Positions 35,031 through 43,845 of a DNA stretch of 64,000 bases are shown here, in pieces (the first letter of the stretch is position 1; every line of letters starts with the position of its first letter). Both the position numbers and the translations under genes were made by a program. The notes below the pieces were generated by a model. It worked only from the letters and a program-made list of their open reading frames with translations, was not told the DNA's origin and did not search any database. Source of the stretch: Stappia sp. ES.058 (GTDB lineage: Bacteria; Pseudomonadota; Alphaproteobacteria; Rhizobiales; Stappiaceae); the NCBI RefSeq assembly GCF_900105595.1, contig NZ_LT629784.1, forward strand, positions 1,302,001 through 1,366,000. Reading direction: 5' to 3'.

Positions 35031-36415
35031 ATGTGGAGCGCGTGGCCAAGCGCTGCGAGACAGGCTTCCTGCAGCCCTTCGCTCTGGGTCGGATGGGCAT
35101 GGATGACGGCCCCGAGATCGTCCGTGCGCGCGCCCATCTCGATGGCGATAGCAAAGGCGGCCGAGAGCTCAGAAACGCCATGGCCCACGGCCTGAAGGCC
35201 GACGATCAGGCCGTCGGATTTCCGCGCGACCACGCGAACGAAGCCGTCTTCCGCCTCCATCGACATGGCCCGGCCGTTGGCGCTGAAGGGAAACTGTCCG
35301 GTCGACACGTCAAGTCCCGCGCTCTTGGCGTCGTCCGGTGAAAGGCCGCAGGTAACGATTTCCGGGTCGGTGAAACACACCGCCGGAATGCAGCGCTTGT
35401 CCCAGGAGCGGCGATGGCCCGCAACGATTTCCGCCACCATCTCGCCCTGCGCCATGGCGCGATGGGCAAGCATGGGCTCTCCCGTTACATCGCCAATGGC
35501 GAAGACGCCCTGCATCGAGGTTCGGCAGGTGTCGTCGATGCGCAGGAACGGCCCGTCTGTCGCGAGCCCGAGGCTGGCGATATTCCCGCTGTCCGAACGC
35601 GGACGCCGGCCAACGGTGACGAGAATGCGGTCGGCGGGCAGGGTCTTTTCCTCGCCCTCGGCGGTTTCCACGGCCAGACCGTCGGCGCTCTCACCCTTCG
35701 CCTTCGTGGCGAGATGCACGTCGATGCCGAGCGCATGCAGGGTCTTGAGCACCGGGCGGGTGAGGGCGCTGTCGTATTGCGGCAGGATCCGGCTCTCCGC
35801 TTCCACGATCGACACCTTCGCACCGAGTTTCGCGAAGGCGATGCCGATTTCCAGACCGATATAGCCGGCCCCGACGATGCAGAGTTCTTCCGGGACGGAT
35901 GTCAGCGCAAGTGCTTCGCTGGAGGAAATGACCTTTCCGCCGAACGGCAGGAACGGAAGCTCGACCGGTTCCGACCCGGTCGCGATCACGACCGCCTGCG
36001 CGCGGATCTGCACCGTGCTGTCGCCGGTGGTGACCTTGACCGTCTTGCCGTCGAGAAAGGTGGCGCGGCCGGTGACGATCCGGGCTCCCGCCTTCTTCAG
36101 CAGTCCCGCGACGCCGGCATTCAGCCGGCTGACGATTCCGTCCTTCCACGCGACGGTCTGGGCCATATCGATGGACGGGTTCTCGGTGCGAATGCCAAGC
36201 GGCGAATGCCCGTCGTAATGCGTCAGCTTGTGGAACTCTTCTGCGGCATGGATCAGCGCCTTGGACGGGATGCAACCGACGTTGAGACAGGTGCCGCCCG
36301 GTTTCTGGTCGTCGACCACGATGGCGTCGATCCCGAGCTGACCGGCGCGGATGCCGCAGATGTAGCCGCCGGGTCCGGCGCCGATGATCAGGAGCTTGCA
36401 GGTCAGGTCGCTCAT
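35027..36415 (-). CDS. lpd: Dihydrolipoyl dehydrogenase (E3) of the branched-chain 2-oxoacid dehydrogenase
   Basis: A 462-residue FAD disulfide oxidoreductase that reoxidises the lipoyl groups of the E2 encoded upstream, with NAD+. It shows the FAD fold LLIIGAGPGGYICGIRAGQLG and the redox pair GGTCLNVGCIPSK (two Cys five apart). The NAD fold is CIVGAGYIGLEIGIAFAKLG. The C-terminal interface AVIHAHPTQSEGLQEA contains the catalytic His-Pro...Glu. The ATG at 36415 is 4 nt after the E2 stop with GAGGAG upstream; a longer in-frame start would overlap E2. It is the last gene of the bkd operon. Confidence 0.95.
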   Translation of the reverse strand: MSDLTCKLLIIGAGPGGYICGIRAGQLGIDAIVVDDQKPGGTCLNVGCIPSKALIHAAEEFHKLTHYDGHSPLGIRTENPSIDMAQTVAWKDGIVSRLNAGVAGLLKKAGARIVTGRATFLDGKTVKVTTGDSTVQIRAQAVVIATGSEPVELPFLPFGGKVISSSEALALTSVPEELCIVGAGYIGLEIGIAFAKLGAKVSIVEAESRILPQYDSALTRPVLKTLHALGIDVHLATKAKGESADGLAVETAEGEEKTLPADRILVTVGRRPRSDSGNIASLGLATDGPFLRIDDTCRTSMQGVFAIGDVTGEPMLAHRAMAQGEMVAEIVAGHRRSWDKRCIPAVCFTDPEIVTCGLSPDDAKSAGLDVSTGQFPFSANGRAMSMEAEDGFVRVVARKSDGLIVGLQAVGHGVSELSAAFAIAIEMGARTDDLGAVIHAHPTQSEGLQEACLAALGHALHI

Positions 36416-36419
36416 CGGC

Positions 36420-37766
36420 TCACTCCTCGACAAACATCATGGCAGGGGTTTCCAGCAGTGTTTTCAACTTCTGGACGAAGACGGCGGCGTCCCAGCCGTC
36501 GATCACCCGGTGATCGAACGAGCAGGAAATGTTCATCATCTTGCGGGGACGAAACGCATCGCCGTCCCACATCGGGCGCGTGGCCATCTTGTTGATGCCC
36601 ACGATTGCCACCTCCGGATGATTGATAATCGGGGTGGTTGCAAGCGCCCCGAGAGGCCCGAGCGAGGTGATGGTGACGGTCGAGCCGCTCAACTCCTCGC
36701 GGGTCGCCTTGCCGGTGCGGGCCGCTTCCGCCAGTCGGGTGAGTTCGGCGGCGTTCTCCCACAGGCTGGCCGCTTCCGCATGGCGGGCGACCGGAACGGT
36801 GAGGCCGGCCGGCGTTTGCGCCGCGATGCCGATGTGGACGGCATCCGACTGGTGAATGATGCCGGCCTCGTCGTCATAGCGGGCATTCATTTCCGGTTGC
36901 GCGGCAACAGCATTGACGATGGCACGCATGATGAAGGGAAGGATCGTCAGCTTGCCGCGCTCCGCGCCATGCGCGGCATTGAGTTGCGTCCGCAATTCCT
37001 CCAGCGCGGTCATGTCGACTTCCTCGACGATGGTGATATGCGGGATGCGGGCCCAGGACTGGGCCATCTTTTCCGCGATCTTGCGGCGCATGCCGACGAC
37101 CTTCACCTCGCGGCTGCCGGTCGCGGGAAGCCGCGTGCCGCCCCGGCCCGTGACGGGCCCGTGCTCGATGTAGCCGTCGAGGTCTTCATGCAGGATGCGC
37201 CCCGCAGGACCCGATCCGCCGACAAGCCGCAGGTCGATGCCTGCATCCTGCGCACGCCGCCGTACGGCCGGGGAGGCGAGGGGCTTCTCGCCTTTCGCCA
37301 GCGGTTCGCGCCGCACGGCGGTCTCGTTTTTCGACGTGTCGGAAGCGGCGGGCGCCCTGGGCGCTGGCGGAGCGGACGTGTCCGCATCCGCCGGAGTGTC
37401 CGCGGCTGGCTCCGGGACTGCCTCTGGCGGGCGCGCCTCTTCACTTGTCTCTTCACTTTCCTCGGACGCCGTCTCCGGTTCGGGCGTTTTCGTAGGCGCG
37501 GGGGTGCCTGTGTCGTTGCCGTCGCCCTCGACCTCGATCTGGATGAACCTGTCGCCGATGGCGATCACATCGCCCGGTTCGCCGCACAGCCAGACGACCT
37601 TGCCGGCCACGGTTGAGGGGACCTCGACGGCGGCCTTGTCGGTCATCACCGTGCCGAGCACGTCGTCCTCCCCCACCTCGTCGCCGATGGCGACCTGCCA
37701 TTCGGTGAGCTCCGCTTCCGCGATGCCTTCGCCGACATCGGGCAGGGTAATCGTGTAAAGGCCCAT
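36420..37766 (-). CDS. bkdB: Branched-chain 2-oxoacid dehydrogenase E2 (dihydrolipoyl acyltransferase)
   Basis: A 448-residue E2 core. One N-terminal lipoyl domain (2-78) has its lipoylated Lys in VMTDKAAVEVPS. A Glu/Pro/Ala-rich linker (about 85-145) follows, then the peripheral subunit-binding domain (LASPAVRRRAQDAGIDLRLVGGSGPAGRI, 155-185) and the catalytic domain, ending with the active-site NISCSFDHRVIDGWDAAVFVQ (His-x3-Asp-Gly). It transfers the acyl group to CoA, giving isobutyryl-, isovaleryl- or 2-methylbutyryl-CoA. It is preceded by E1 beta (3 bp gap) and followed by lpd. Confidence 0.95.
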   Translation of the reverse strand: MGLYTITLPDVGEGIAEAELTEWQVAIGDEVGEDDVLGTVMTDKAAVEVPSTVAGKVVWLCGEPGDVIAIGDRFIQIEVEGDGNDTGTPAPTKTPEPETASEESEETSEEARPPEAVPEPAADTPADADTSAPPAPRAPAASDTSKNETAVRREPLAKGEKPLASPAVRRRAQDAGIDLRLVGGSGPAGRILHEDLDGYIEHGPVTGRGGTRLPATGSREVKVVGMRRKIAEKMAQSWARIPHITIVEEVDMTALEELRTQLNAAHGAERGKLTILPFIMRAIVNAVAAQPEMNARYDDEAGIIHQSDAVHIGIAAQTPAGLTVPVARHAEAASLWENAAELTRLAEAARTGKATREELSGSTVTITSLGPLGALATTPIINHPEVAIVGINKMATRPMWDGDAFRPRKMMNISCSFDHRVIDGWDAAVFVQKLKTLLETPAMMFVEE

Positions 37767-37769
37767 GTT

Positions 37770-38783
37770 CTAACCCTCCAGAACTTGGGTGAAGGCAAGC
37801 TTGATGCGCTCCGGCCCAGGGAAATACGTCCATTCCTGCGCATGCGGATAGGGCGTGTCCCAGCCGGTGACCCGCACGATCGGCGCCTCCAGGTGATAGA
37901 AACAGCGTTCTTGCACGAGCGCGCTCAGCTCCGCGCCGAAGCCGGAGGTCTTGGTCGCCTCGTGAATGACGATGCAGCGCCCGGTCTTGCGCACCGACTG
38001 CTCGATGGTCTCGATGTCGAGCGGCAGCAGGGTGCGCAGGTCGATGATTTCCGCGTCCACGCCGGCTTCCTCGGCCGCCGCCCGCGCCACATAGACCATC
38101 GTCCCATAGGCAAGCACCGTTACGGCGTCGCCGGGGCGACTGATCTCCGCCTTGCCGAGCGGGACCGTATAATAGTCCTCCGAGACATCGCCGAGCTCAT
38201 GGTTCTTCCACGGCACGACAGGTCGGTCGTGGTGGCCGTCGAAGGGGCCGTTGTAGAGCCGCTTGGGCTCAAGGAAGATCACCGGATCCGGATCCTCGAT
38301 GGCGGCAAGCAGCAGGCCCTTGGCGTCGCGCGGATTGGCCGGCACGACGACCTTGAGGCCCGAGACATGGGTAAACAGCGCTTCGGGGCTCTGGCTGTGG
38401 GTCTGGCCGCCGAAGATGCCGCCGCCGGTCGGCATGCGGATCACCATGGAGCAGGTGAAGTCTCCGGCCGATCTGTGCCTGATCCGCGCGGCCTCCGACA
38501 CGATCTGGTCATAGGCGGGATACATGTAGTCGGCGAACTGGATTTCGACGACCGGCTTCAGCCCGTAGGCGGCCATGCCGACCCCGGCGCCGACGATGCC
38601 GCTTTCGTTGATCGGCGCGTCGAAACAGCGGTGCGGCCCGTATTTCTTTTGCAGGCCGGCGGTGCAGCGGAACACGCCGCCGAAATAGCCGACGTCCTCG
38701 CCGAACACGACAACGCGTTTGTCCCGCTCCATGGCGAGATCATGGGCGTTGCGGATCGCCTCGATCATTGTCATCCGGGCCAT
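37770..38783 (-). CDS. bkdA2: Branched-chain 2-oxoacid dehydrogenase E1 beta subunit
   Basis: A 337-residue subunit starting MARMTMIEAIRNAHDLAMERDKRVVVFGEDVGYFGGVFR, where GEDVG is the thiamine-diphosphate contact of E1 beta. Further landmarks are FDAPINESGIVGAGVGMAAYGLKPVVEIQFADY and the C-terminal transketolase domain VTVLAYGTMVYVA. The ATG at 38783 matches the family start; the track beyond it is unlike it. It forms the alpha2beta2 decarboxylase with the upstream gene product. Confidence 0.95.
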   Translation of the reverse strand: MARMTMIEAIRNAHDLAMERDKRVVVFGEDVGYFGGVFRCTAGLQKKYGPHRCFDAPINESGIVGAGVGMAAYGLKPVVEIQFADYMYPAYDQIVSEAARIRHRSAGDFTCSMVIRMPTGGGIFGGQTHSQSPEALFTHVSGLKVVVPANPRDAKGLLLAAIEDPDPVIFLEPKRLYNGPFDGHHDRPVVPWKNHELGDVSEDYYTVPLGKAEISRPGDAVTVLAYGTMVYVARAAAEEAGVDAEIIDLRTLLPLDIETIEQSVRKTGRCIVIHEATKTSGFGAELSALVQERCFYHLEAPIVRVTGWDTPYPHAQEWTYFPGPERIKLAFTQVLEG

Positions 38784-38784
38784 G

Positions 38785-40017
38785 TCAGTATCCTGCCTGC
38801 TGGCGTTGCTCACGCAGGTGCGGCGGCATCTCGGCAAAGACATCGTCGAACATGCTGCGCGGCGACGGCTTGTCGCCCGAAATCAGCGTGCCGTTGGCCT
38901 CGGCTTCCCGCTGCGCGCTGCGCACGGTGTCGATGATTTCCGCCTGGGCCTGCGTGTGCCGGTCCTCGCTCCATTCGCCGATGGTGATCAGGTGACGTTT
39001 CAGCCGTTCCACCGGGTCGCCGAGCGGCCAGGCGTCGAACTCGTCCTTGGAGCGGTAGGCGGACGGATCGTCGGAGGTGGAATGCCCGCCGGCCCGGTAG
39101 GTGACATGCTCGATCAGCGTCGGCCCGAGACCGGAGCGGGCCCGTTGCGCCGCCCATTTCGCGACCGCGTGGACCGCGAGATAGTCGTTGCCGTCGACGC
39201 GGATCGCGGGGATGCCGAAGCCGTGGCCGCGGGCCGCGAAAGTGACCGCGCCGCCGCGCGCCATCCCCTGGAAGGTCGAGATCGCCCACTGGTTGTTGAC
39301 GATGTTGAGAATGACCGGCGCCTTGTAGGTGGAGGCGAAGACCATGGCGGCGTGAAAGTCGTTCTCCGAGGTCGAGCCGTCGCCGATCCAGGCGGCGGCG
39401 ATGCGCGTGTCATGCGAGATCGCCGAGGCCATCGCCCAGCCGACGGCCTGGATGAACTGCGTGCCGAGATTGCCGGACACGGAAAAGAAGCCGTGGTCGC
39501 GGGCGGAGTACATCACCGGAAGCTGGCGGCCCTTCAACGGGTCTTCCGCGTTGGAATAGATCTGGTTCATCATCTGCGTCATCGGGTAGCCGCCGGCGAT
39601 CAGCAGGCCGGCCTGACGATAGGTCGGAAAGTTCATGTCGCCGTCCTCGAGCGCCATGCGAAAGGCGCAGGCGACCGCCTCCTCGCCGAGGTTCTGGACG
39701 TAGAAGCTGGTCTTGCCCTGGCGCTGCGCCTTGAGCATGCGCTCGTCGAACTGGCGCAGCGTCATCATGTGGCGCAGCCCGTTGCGCAGCGCCTCGGCAT
39801 CCAGATCTCCGGCCCAGGGGCCGACGGCCTCGCCGGCCTTGTTGAGCACGCGCACGACGGAAAACGCCATGTCGCGCATGTCTTCCGGCGCCTCGTCGAT
39901 CTCCGGCCGGCGGACGGCGCCGGCGCGCGGGATCTCGAAGTCGGAGAAATCGGGCGTGTCGCCGGGACGGCATCCGGGTTCGGGAACATGAAGGGCAAGC
40001 GGCCTGGGGTCGGTCAT
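38785..40017 (-). CDS. bkdA1: Branched-chain 2-oxoacid dehydrogenase E1 alpha subunit
   Basis: A 410-residue subunit, the same length as Pseudomonas BkdA1. It contains the thiamine-diphosphate/Mg motif WIGDGSTSENDFHAAMVFASTYKAPVILNIVNN (GDG near 220) and the family sequence HSTSDDPSAYR with the phosphorylation-loop Ser/His. The ATG at 40017 follows GAAGAGGAGG. It decarboxylates the 2-oxo acids of valine, leucine and isoleucine. It begins 58 bp after the acyl-CoA dehydrogenase stop, in one operon. Confidence 0.95.
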   Translation of the reverse strand: MTDPRPLALHVPEPGCRPGDTPDFSDFEIPRAGAVRRPEIDEAPEDMRDMAFSVVRVLNKAGEAVGPWAGDLDAEALRNGLRHMMTLRQFDERMLKAQRQGKTSFYVQNLGEEAVACAFRMALEDGDMNFPTYRQAGLLIAGGYPMTQMMNQIYSNAEDPLKGRQLPVMYSARDHGFFSVSGNLGTQFIQAVGWAMASAISHDTRIAAAWIGDGSTSENDFHAAMVFASTYKAPVILNIVNNQWAISTFQGMARGGAVTFAARGHGFGIPAIRVDGNDYLAVHAVAKWAAQRARSGLGPTLIEHVTYRAGGHSTSDDPSAYRSKDEFDAWPLGDPVERLKRHLITIGEWSEDRHTQAQAEIIDTVRSAQREAEANGTLISGDKPSPRSMFDDVFAEMPPHLREQRQQAGY

Positions 40018-40075
40018 GGGGCCTCCTCTTCGCGTGTTTGCCGGATCGTTCTTGCGGACCGGTCCGGCGGAAACG

Positions 40076-41227
40076 TCAGCCCCTGTCGCGCTCTTCAAGC
40101 AGCGCGCGGGCGGTGATCAGCCTCATGATCTCGTTGGTACCCTCCAGAATGCGGTGCACCCTGAGATCACGCAGCGTCTTTTCCAGACCATAGTCTTCCA
40201 GGTAACCGTATCCGCCAAGCATTTGCAGTGCGTCGTCGGTCACCTTGAAGGCCGTGTCGGTGACGAAGGCCTTGGCCATGGCGCAATGCTTGGTGGCATC
40301 TGCGGCACCCGTGTCGAGTTTCCAGGCCGCCTGGCGCAGGAACGTTCGCGCGGTCTGAAGCGCGATTTCCATCTCGGCGACGCGGAATTGCAGACCCTGA
40401 AACTGGTCGAGACTTTTGCCGAAGGCCGTGCGTTCGCCCATGTAATTGAGAGCAACGGTCAGTGCAGACTGGGCGCCGCCAAGGGAGCAGGCGGCGATGT
40501 TGAGACGACCGCCGTCGAGGCCCTCCATGGCGTAGGAGAAACCGCGGCCCTCCTCGCCAAGCAGATGATCGGCGGGAACCGCGCAATCGTCGAACTGGAC
40601 CTGCGTCGTCGGTTGCGCCTTCCACCCCATCTTGCGCTCCGGGGCGCCGAAGCTGAGGCCGTCGCTGCCGTCGGGAACCGCGATAGTCGAGATGCCCTTG
40701 GGACCATCGGCACCGGTCCGGCACATGACGACATAGAGATCGGAGTAGCCGCCGCCGGAAATGAAGGCCTTGGCGCCCGACAGGCTGTAGCCGTCATCGG
40801 TGCGCGTTGTGCGGGTCCGCAGCGCGGCGGCGTCCGACCCGGAGCCCGGTTCGGTCAGGCAGTAGGAGGCAACCGCTTCCAGCGAGACGAGGCGTTCCAG
40901 CCAGTGGTCCTTGAATGCCTCGGTCCCGTATTTCGCGACCATGTTGGTGCACATGTTGTGGATCGAGATGAAGGCCGCAACGGACGGGCAAGCGTGCGCC
41001 AGCGCCTCGAAGACGAGCGTCGCGTCGAGACGCGACAGGCCGGTTCCGCCAAGCTCTTCGGGAACATAGATCGCGCCGAAGCCGAGCGCGCCAGCCTCTT
41101 GAAGCATCTCGCGGGGGATCGTGCCGGATTTTTCCCAATCGTAGGCGTGCGGCGCGATCGCGTCGCGGCCGAAGTCCCGTGCCGTGTCGCAAATCAGGGT
41201 TTGCTGTTCCGAAAGCCCGAAATCCAT
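40076..41227 (-). CDS. Acyl-CoA dehydrogenase, probably isobutyryl-/2-methylbutyryl-CoA type
   Basis: A 383-residue flavoprotein of standard length. It has YCLTEPGSGSDAAALRTRTTRTDDGYSLSGAKAFISGGG in the FAD/substrate region. ERTAFGKSLDQFQGLQFRVAEMEIALQTAR precedes the C-terminal ILEGTNEIMRLITARALL, in which the catalytic Glu (LEGT) is present. This contrasts with the atypical protein at 21813-22961. It is first in the bkd operon, so it should oxidise the branched-chain acyl-CoA made by that complex; isobutyryl-CoA to methacrylyl-CoA is most likely. Start ATG at 41227 (MDFGLSEQQ). Confidence 0.92.
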   Translation of the reverse strand: MDFGLSEQQTLICDTARDFGRDAIAPHAYDWEKSGTIPREMLQEAGALGFGAIYVPEELGGTGLSRLDATLVFEALAHACPSVAAFISIHNMCTNMVAKYGTEAFKDHWLERLVSLEAVASYCLTEPGSGSDAAALRTRTTRTDDGYSLSGAKAFISGGGYSDLYVVMCRTGADGPKGISTIAVPDGSDGLSFGAPERKMGWKAQPTTQVQFDDCAVPADHLLGEEGRGFSYAMEGLDGGRLNIAACSLGGAQSALTVALNYMGERTAFGKSLDQFQGLQFRVAEMEIALQTARTFLRQAAWKLDTGAADATKHCAMAKAFVTDTAFKVTDDALQMLGGYGYLEDYGLEKTLRDLRVHRILEGTNEIMRLITARALLEERDRG

Positions 41228-41407
41228 TCCGCGTCCGCTCCTTTGCATTGTCTGTCGCCGGGCACGTGGCCCGCCGGCAACCCAGAGGCGTGAGGGCACA
41301 CAGATGATTGCGCGCACTGGTCGAAATTTCTTGCCGTATTTGCTGAATTTCCGGCATGTTGCGGAATAATCTTTTTTATTATTGCTGTATCTCAGAAGGA
41401 GATTTCC

Positions 41408-41875
41408 ATGCGGCGAACACTGGACGAGATCGATCGGCGGATACTCAAGGCATTGGTCGCCGACGGACGTCTGTCGAACACGGAACTCGCGCGCGAGGTC
41501 GGGCTTTCGCCATCGCCGTGCTGGCAGCGCGTGCGCAGGCTGGAAGAGGCAGGCATCATCGCCGGCTACACGGCCGTGCTCGACCACGGCGCGCTCGGTG
41601 TCGGGGAAACGGTGATGGTGGAAGTGTCTCTCGACCGCCATGACGCGGAGGTGCTGGAGGAGTTCGGCCGGGTGATGGCGGAAATCCCGGAGGTGCTCGA
41701 GGTCTATCTGATGGCGGGCGACTACGACTATTTCGTCAAGGTCGCAGCCAATGGCACCCAAGGCGTCGAGGCCTTCCTGCGCGAACGTCTGTTCCGCGTT
41801 GCCGGCCTCAGACATTCGAAGTCGAGCTTCTCGCTTCGATGCCTGAAGAACGTGGTGTCCTTCGTTCCCGATTGA
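41408..41875 (+). CDS. Lrp/AsnC family regulator, probable BkdR
   Basis: A 155-residue Lrp protein with the helix-turn-helix DEIDRRILKALVADGRLSNTELAREVGLSPSPCWQRVRRLEEAGII and the RAM domain VLEVYLMAGDYDYFVKVAANG. The ATG at 41408 follows AGAAGGAGA. It is divergent from the bkd operon across a 180-bp AT-rich gap, the classical position of BkdR, which activates bkd in response to branched-chain amino acids in pseudomonads. That role is inferred from position. Confidence 0.9.
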   Translation: MRRTLDEIDRRILKALVADGRLSNTELAREVGLSPSPCWQRVRRLEEAGIIAGYTAVLDHGALGVGETVMVEVSLDRHDAEVLEEFGRVMAEIPEVLEVYLMAGDYDYFVKVAANGTQGVEAFLRERLFRVAGLRHSKSSFSLRCLKNVVSFVPD

Positions 41876-41896
41876 GCCTTGAGCCTCAAGCCTGAT

Positions 41897-42886
41897 CTAG
41901 CGCCCGCCGCGGCCGAGCAGGGCGAGGATAAAGGCGGCGCCGATGGAGGTCGTGACGATCCCCACCGGCAGTTCCTGCGGCGCAAGCACGCTTCGCGCCG
42001 CGATATCGCTCAAGAGCAGAAGGCAGCCGCCGATCAGGGCCGACAACATGATCAGCCGCCCGTGAAGCGGTCCCGCCAGGCTGCGCGCGATATGCGGCAC
42101 CATCAGTCCGACAAAGCCGATCACGCCGCTGATCGAGACGAAGGCGGCGGTTGCGAATGCACAGGCGAGAAACGTCAGTTTGCGAAGACGGGCTACCTCG
42201 ACGCCGAGGCTGCGCGCCGTGTCGTCGCCCGCGAGCAGGGCGTCGAAGCTGCGATGCCGGACAAGGGCGAAGGCCAGAATGACGGCAAGACCCGCAAGCG
42301 CGACGGGAAGCAGGTCCCACCTTGCAAGTCCGAGGCCTCCGAGCGACCAGAACAGGACGGAATGGGCCGCGCGCTGGTCGCCCGCAAAAACCAGATAGTT
42401 GGTGAAGGCCATGAACAGGAAGGAGACGGACAGTCCGGCAAGGACCAGCCGCGCCGGTCCCTGATCTCCCATACGGGTAACGAGCAGAAGGACAATCCCC
42501 GAGGCGGCCATCCCTCCGGTGAAGGCGGCCGCCGGCAGGGTCCAGACGCCGAAGAGATCGCCGGTAACGGTGATCACGAAAACGGCGCCGGCCGCTGCCC
42601 CGGACGACAGGCCGAAGAGGAACGGATCGGCGAGATCGTTGCGGGTCGCGGTCTGAAGCAGGCAGCCGACGATACCGAGACCCGCCCCCACCATCAGCGC
42701 CAGAAGCGCGCGCGGCAGCCTCAGATCGAGGATGATGCGCGTGCTGGCGGTGGAGTCGGAATGTGCCCCGACGAGCGTCGCGACCACCGTGTCGAAGGGC
42801 ATCGCCGTGGACCCGGTCGCGATGGCCGCAACGAGAAGTGTCAGCAGAAGCAGTGTCAGTGCGCAGACGGAGAAGGCGAAGCGCAC
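41897..42886 (-). CDS. FecCD/BtuC-type ABC transporter permease, probable cobalamin importer
   Basis: A 329-residue inner-membrane protein with about ten spans. It shows RIILDLRLPRALLALMVGAGLGIVGCLLQTATRNDLADPFLFGLSSGAAAGAVF, the BtuC/FecCD signature region, and VSISGVIGFVGLMVPHIARSLAGPLHGRLIMLSALIGG near the C terminus (ATPase contact). It starts 4 bp after the binding protein. The family transports iron-siderophores, haem or B12; the cobalamin riboswitch upstream of the operon makes B12 or cobinamide the likely cargo. Confidence 0.88.
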   Translation of the reverse strand: MRFAFSVCALTLLLLTLLVAAIATGSTAMPFDTVVATLVGAHSDSTASTRIILDLRLPRALLALMVGAGLGIVGCLLQTATRNDLADPFLFGLSSGAAAGAVFVITVTGDLFGVWTLPAAAFTGGMAASGIVLLLVTRMGDQGPARLVLAGLSVSFLFMAFTNYLVFAGDQRAAHSVLFWSLGGLGLARWDLLPVALAGLAVILAFALVRHRSFDALLAGDDTARSLGVEVARLRKLTFLACAFATAAFVSISGVIGFVGLMVPHIARSLAGPLHGRLIMLSALIGGCLLLLSDIAARSVLAPQELPVGIVTTSIGAAFILALLGRGGR

Positions 42887-42890
42887 GGGC

Positions 42891-43841
42891 CTAGAACGCG
42901 TCGGGGTGCAGGGCGCGGGCGAGCTTGTCGATCGCCGCGATATTGGCCGGTCCGGGCGTCAGTTCCTCATAGCGAAGCTTGATGTAGCGGGCGTTTCTGA
43001 CAGCGCTTGTGTGCTGCATGACCGGGTGGGTCTTGAGGAAGCGGAAGAGCGCGTCGCCGCCGGCGCCATTTTGATAGTCGAGCAGGATGAGAAACTCCGG
43101 ATTCGCGGCGGCGACGGTTTCCCACGACGTCGTGCCCCAGCTTGTTTCCATGTCGCCGGTGATATTGGTGCCGCCGGCGCTGGAGATCATCGCTGTGGGC
43201 ATGGCGTATTTGCCTGCGGTGAAAGGCTTGTCCTCGCCGGAATCGAAGAGAAAGACGCGCGGGCTCGCGGTGTCGCCGATGCGCTCGGCGATCCCGGACA
43301 CATCCGCCTTCCAGTCGTCCACGAGTGCCTGGGCTGCGTCCTCGCGGTCGAAGATGCGACCCAGCCGGATCATGTCGTCGTAGAGCAGGTCGAGGCTGGC
43401 CGCCGGCCGGTTCTTGTCGAGGTGGACGCAGCTTTCGGTCAGGATCAGCGTCTTGATCCCATGGGGCGCGAGCGTGTCGGGCGTGACCTCGCCGCCCGGT
43501 TTCATGCCGTAGTACCAGCCGGCGAAGAAGAGGTCCGGGTTTGCGGCGACCAGATTTTCCAGCGTCGGGTATTTGGGTGCGATTTCGGGAATCTCGCCGC
43601 GCTTGCGTTCGAACTCCGGGCTTGTCTTGTACCAGCCGCTGATGCCGCTGACGCCGACCATTCGGTCCTGAAGTCCGAGCGCGAAGGCCATTTCGCTCAT
43701 GTTGATGTCCTGCACCACCATGCGCTGCGGCACGCTCTCGAACGACAGCGGTGTCCCGCAGTTGTCGACGGTCACGGGGGCGGCGATGGCACTTGCGGTC
43801 GTTGCAAGAATGGCGGCGAGTGAAATCAGGTAGCGTTGCAC
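42891..43841 (-). CDS. BtuF/FepB-type periplasmic binding protein, probable corrinoid binder
   Basis: A helical-backbone metal/corrinoid binding protein of about 316 residues from the GTG at 43841, which follows AAAGGA and yields a short signal peptide (QRYLISLAAILATTASAIAA). The alternative ATG at 43886 overlaps the ATPase gene by 41 bp and gives a poor n-region. Typical segments are SFESVPQRMVVQDINMSEMAFALGLQDRMVGVSG and LENLVAANPDLFFAGWYYG. The EELTPGPANIAAIDKLARALHP tail carries the conserved Glu/Arg docking area. It is third in the riboswitch-led operon, and cargo is inferred from that. Confidence 0.85.
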   Translation of the reverse strand: MQRYLISLAAILATTASAIAAPVTVDNCGTPLSFESVPQRMVVQDINMSEMAFALGLQDRMVGVSGISGWYKTSPEFERKRGEIPEIAPKYPTLENLVAANPDLFFAGWYYGMKPGGEVTPDTLAPHGIKTLILTESCVHLDKNRPAASLDLLYDDMIRLGRIFDREDAAQALVDDWKADVSGIAERIGDTASPRVFLFDSGEDKPFTAGKYAMPTAMISSAGGTNITGDMETSWGTTSWETVAAANPEFLILLDYQNGAGGDALFRFLKTHPVMQHTSAVRNARYIKLRYEELTPGPANIAAIDKLARALHPDAF

Positions 43842-43845
43842 GGGA

